From the NCBI RefSeq assembly GCF_015234215.1, contig NZ_JADEKP010000001.1, forward strand, positions 1,178,001-1,242,000: DNA of 64,000 bases, in the 5' to 3' direction. The notes beneath the pieces were generated by a model that made no database searches, had not been told where the DNA came from, and saw nothing but the letters and a program-made list of their open reading frames with translations. The translations under genes and the position numbers were made by a program. The DNA comes from Clostridium chrysemydis. Its GTDB lineage: Bacteria; Bacillota; Clostridia; Clostridiales; Clostridiaceae. This document shows positions 63,148-64,000 of this stretch, piece after piece (the stretch's first letter is position 1; every line of letters starts with the position of its first letter).

Positions 63148-64000
63148 TTACCATTCTCCAACTATTTTAGAATTTATATGATCTTTATCAAAATCTTTAT
63201 TTCCAAAATAATTTCCAGCATTATAGAATGTAGGGTCTACATTTATCCAAACGCCTTTATCTTTAAGGTAAACTCTATTCCAAGCGTGACTTACGTATTC
63301 TTTCCCATCAAAGGCATCCCCCATAACAAGTTCAACCTTTAGTCCAACAGCTTTGCACATAGCAACATAAAGGCAAGCGTAATCAAAACATACACCAGTT
63401 CTAGTATTAAAAGCTTCTATTGCACCACTGTTATTTACTTCTCTAGATGAGTTTCCCATAAGGGTATCTGCTTTACTATCATCATATTTTATGTTACTTC
63501 CTACAAAAGCGTATAAAATCTTTGCTTTTTCTCTATCTGTTTTTGCCCCACTCACTAAATTTTTAGCAGTTTCGTTTATTTCTTTGTTACTTTTAACTCC
63601 ATCTTCTAAAGTAACACCATTATAATAAGTTACTGTAGCTTTAGAGATTTCTCTAACTAAGTTTTTCTTAATACCGTGTACTTTATCATTTGAGATAGTT
63701 CTATCTATAGTTCTATATAATTTCACATCTTGAAAAAGATTTACTTCTTTAGGTAAGATGTTGCTTTTATTTATAAATACTACAATAGAAAATAATACTA
63801 TAAGAGTAATAGTACCTTTTAAAAGTCCTATAATTCCTGAAGAAAGAGTGAAAATAACTTTGTTTTTTTCGCAAATTCTTCTCCAGTCGTTTCCAAGTAA
63901 ACTATTTAATAGTTTTAATCCTAGATAAATTGTAAGTTGTATTAAAGAATAAACTAATACAAACATTATTAATTTACAAGCTAAGATAAGTCTTGATGAA
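63148..64000 (-). CDS. membrane protein with transglutaminase-like domain (partial, 5' end outside window)
   Basis: The frame stays open to the right edge, so the true N-terminus is outside; the visible ATG at 63966 is only one internal candidate. An N-terminal membrane part has two or more helices (about the first 75 residues from that ATG: LVYSLIQLTIYLGL and IIGLLKGTITLIVLFSIVVFI). Then comes a transglutaminase-core domain with AFNTRTGVCFDYACLYVAMCKAVG (catalytic Cys), SHAWNRVYLKDKGVWINVDPTF (His and Asp). It is probably an outward-facing Cys protease or cross-linking enzyme; the membrane part resembles CvpA-type proteins. Confidence 0.87.
   Translation of the reverse strand, partial: SSRLILACKLIMFVLVYSLIQLTIYLGLKLLNSLLGNDWRRICEKNKVIFTLSSGIIGLLKGTITLIVLFSIVVFINKSNILPKEVNLFQDVKLYRTIDRTISNDKVHGIKKNLVREISKATVTYYNGVTLEDGVKSNKEINETAKNLVSGAKTDREKAKILYAFVGSNIKYDDSKADTLMGNSSREVNNSGAIEAFNTRTGVCFDYACLYVAMCKAVGLKVELVMGDAFDGKEYVSHAWNRVYLKDKGVWINVDPTFYNAGNYFGNKDFDKDHINSKIVGEW

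Noticed and set aside
1-64000. Mobile elements, CRISPR arrays, prophage or defence islands
   Set aside because: No transposase, integrase, spaced direct-repeat array or restriction gene was seen; gene content is housekeeping throughout.

Overview
The window looks like a chromosomal housekeeping stretch from a low-GC, endospore-forming, anaerobic Firmicute, most likely Clostridium in the broad sense. The grounds are strong A/T bias, AGGAGG-type ribosome binding sites, frequent TTG/GTG starts, T-box control of pheST and valS, spore genes (alpha/beta SASP, YtxC, PdaA- and PdaB-like deacetylases) and anaerobe-type genes (FprA flavoprotein, a 2-hydroxyacyl-CoA dehydratase activase relative, a selenocysteine tRNA). 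I saw no insertion sequence, prophage, CRISPR array or rRNA.

Layout. 1-3.5 kb: the left-pointing division/cell wall cluster mraZ-rsmH-ftsL-pbp (pbp runs off the left edge), with a four-unit MraZ operator. 3.5-3.7 kb: tRNA-Sec with its own promoter and terminator. 3.7-12 kb: ychF, pdaA, a cyclodeaminase, a nitroreductase, a TPR protein, phosphoglucomutase, ribosomal protein L25 and a tyrosine phosphatase. 12-16 kb: an orphan BglG/LicT antiterminator, a ccdA-tlpA-DUF523 redox operon and a PsuK-like sugar kinase. 16-31 kb: mutS2, a large U32 peptidase, a ZapA protein with a huge coiled coil, T-box-controlled pheST, a ktrB-ktrA-trmH operon and infC-rpmI-rplT with an L20-type leader. 31-36 kb: ytxC, a DUF6873 protein, an HD protein, tRNA-Cys, methyltransferase-hslO and a SASP. 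36-47 kb: asd-dapA-dapB, oppBCDFA, then divergent aminotransferase and dapH. 47-55 kb: a tandem-OB SSB paralogue, a PdaB-like deacetylase, DUF4364, a beta-propeller protein, a TSCPD protein, folC-rnz, fprA and a small alarmone synthetase. 55-64 kb: T-box-controlled valS, a 1433-residue activase/dehydratase-like fusion, a small TPR protein and a partial transglutaminase membrane protein.

How it fits together. Several genes serve the acetylated diaminopimelate/lysine route (asd, dapA, dapB, dapH and probably the aminotransferase), which feeds peptidoglycan and, through dihydrodipicolinate, spores. Others serve division (mraZ cluster, ZapA-like) and translation (pheST, valS, infC operon, tRNAs). 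Regulation read from the sequence includes MraZ boxes, two T-boxes whose likely specifiers match their genes (TTC for Phe, GTA for Val), an infC leader attenuator and an ATT start for infC.

I found no clear new multi-gene system. The most interesting items are the 642-residue ZapA/coiled-coil protein, the giant double-ATPase activase of unknown substrate, the ccdA-tlpA-TudS-like operon, the non-canonical start of the TSCPD gene and the orphan antiterminator. Start sites were moved from the longest open frame to the site with the best ribosome binding site wherever the two disagreed. All family calls are from reading the sequence, without database searches.
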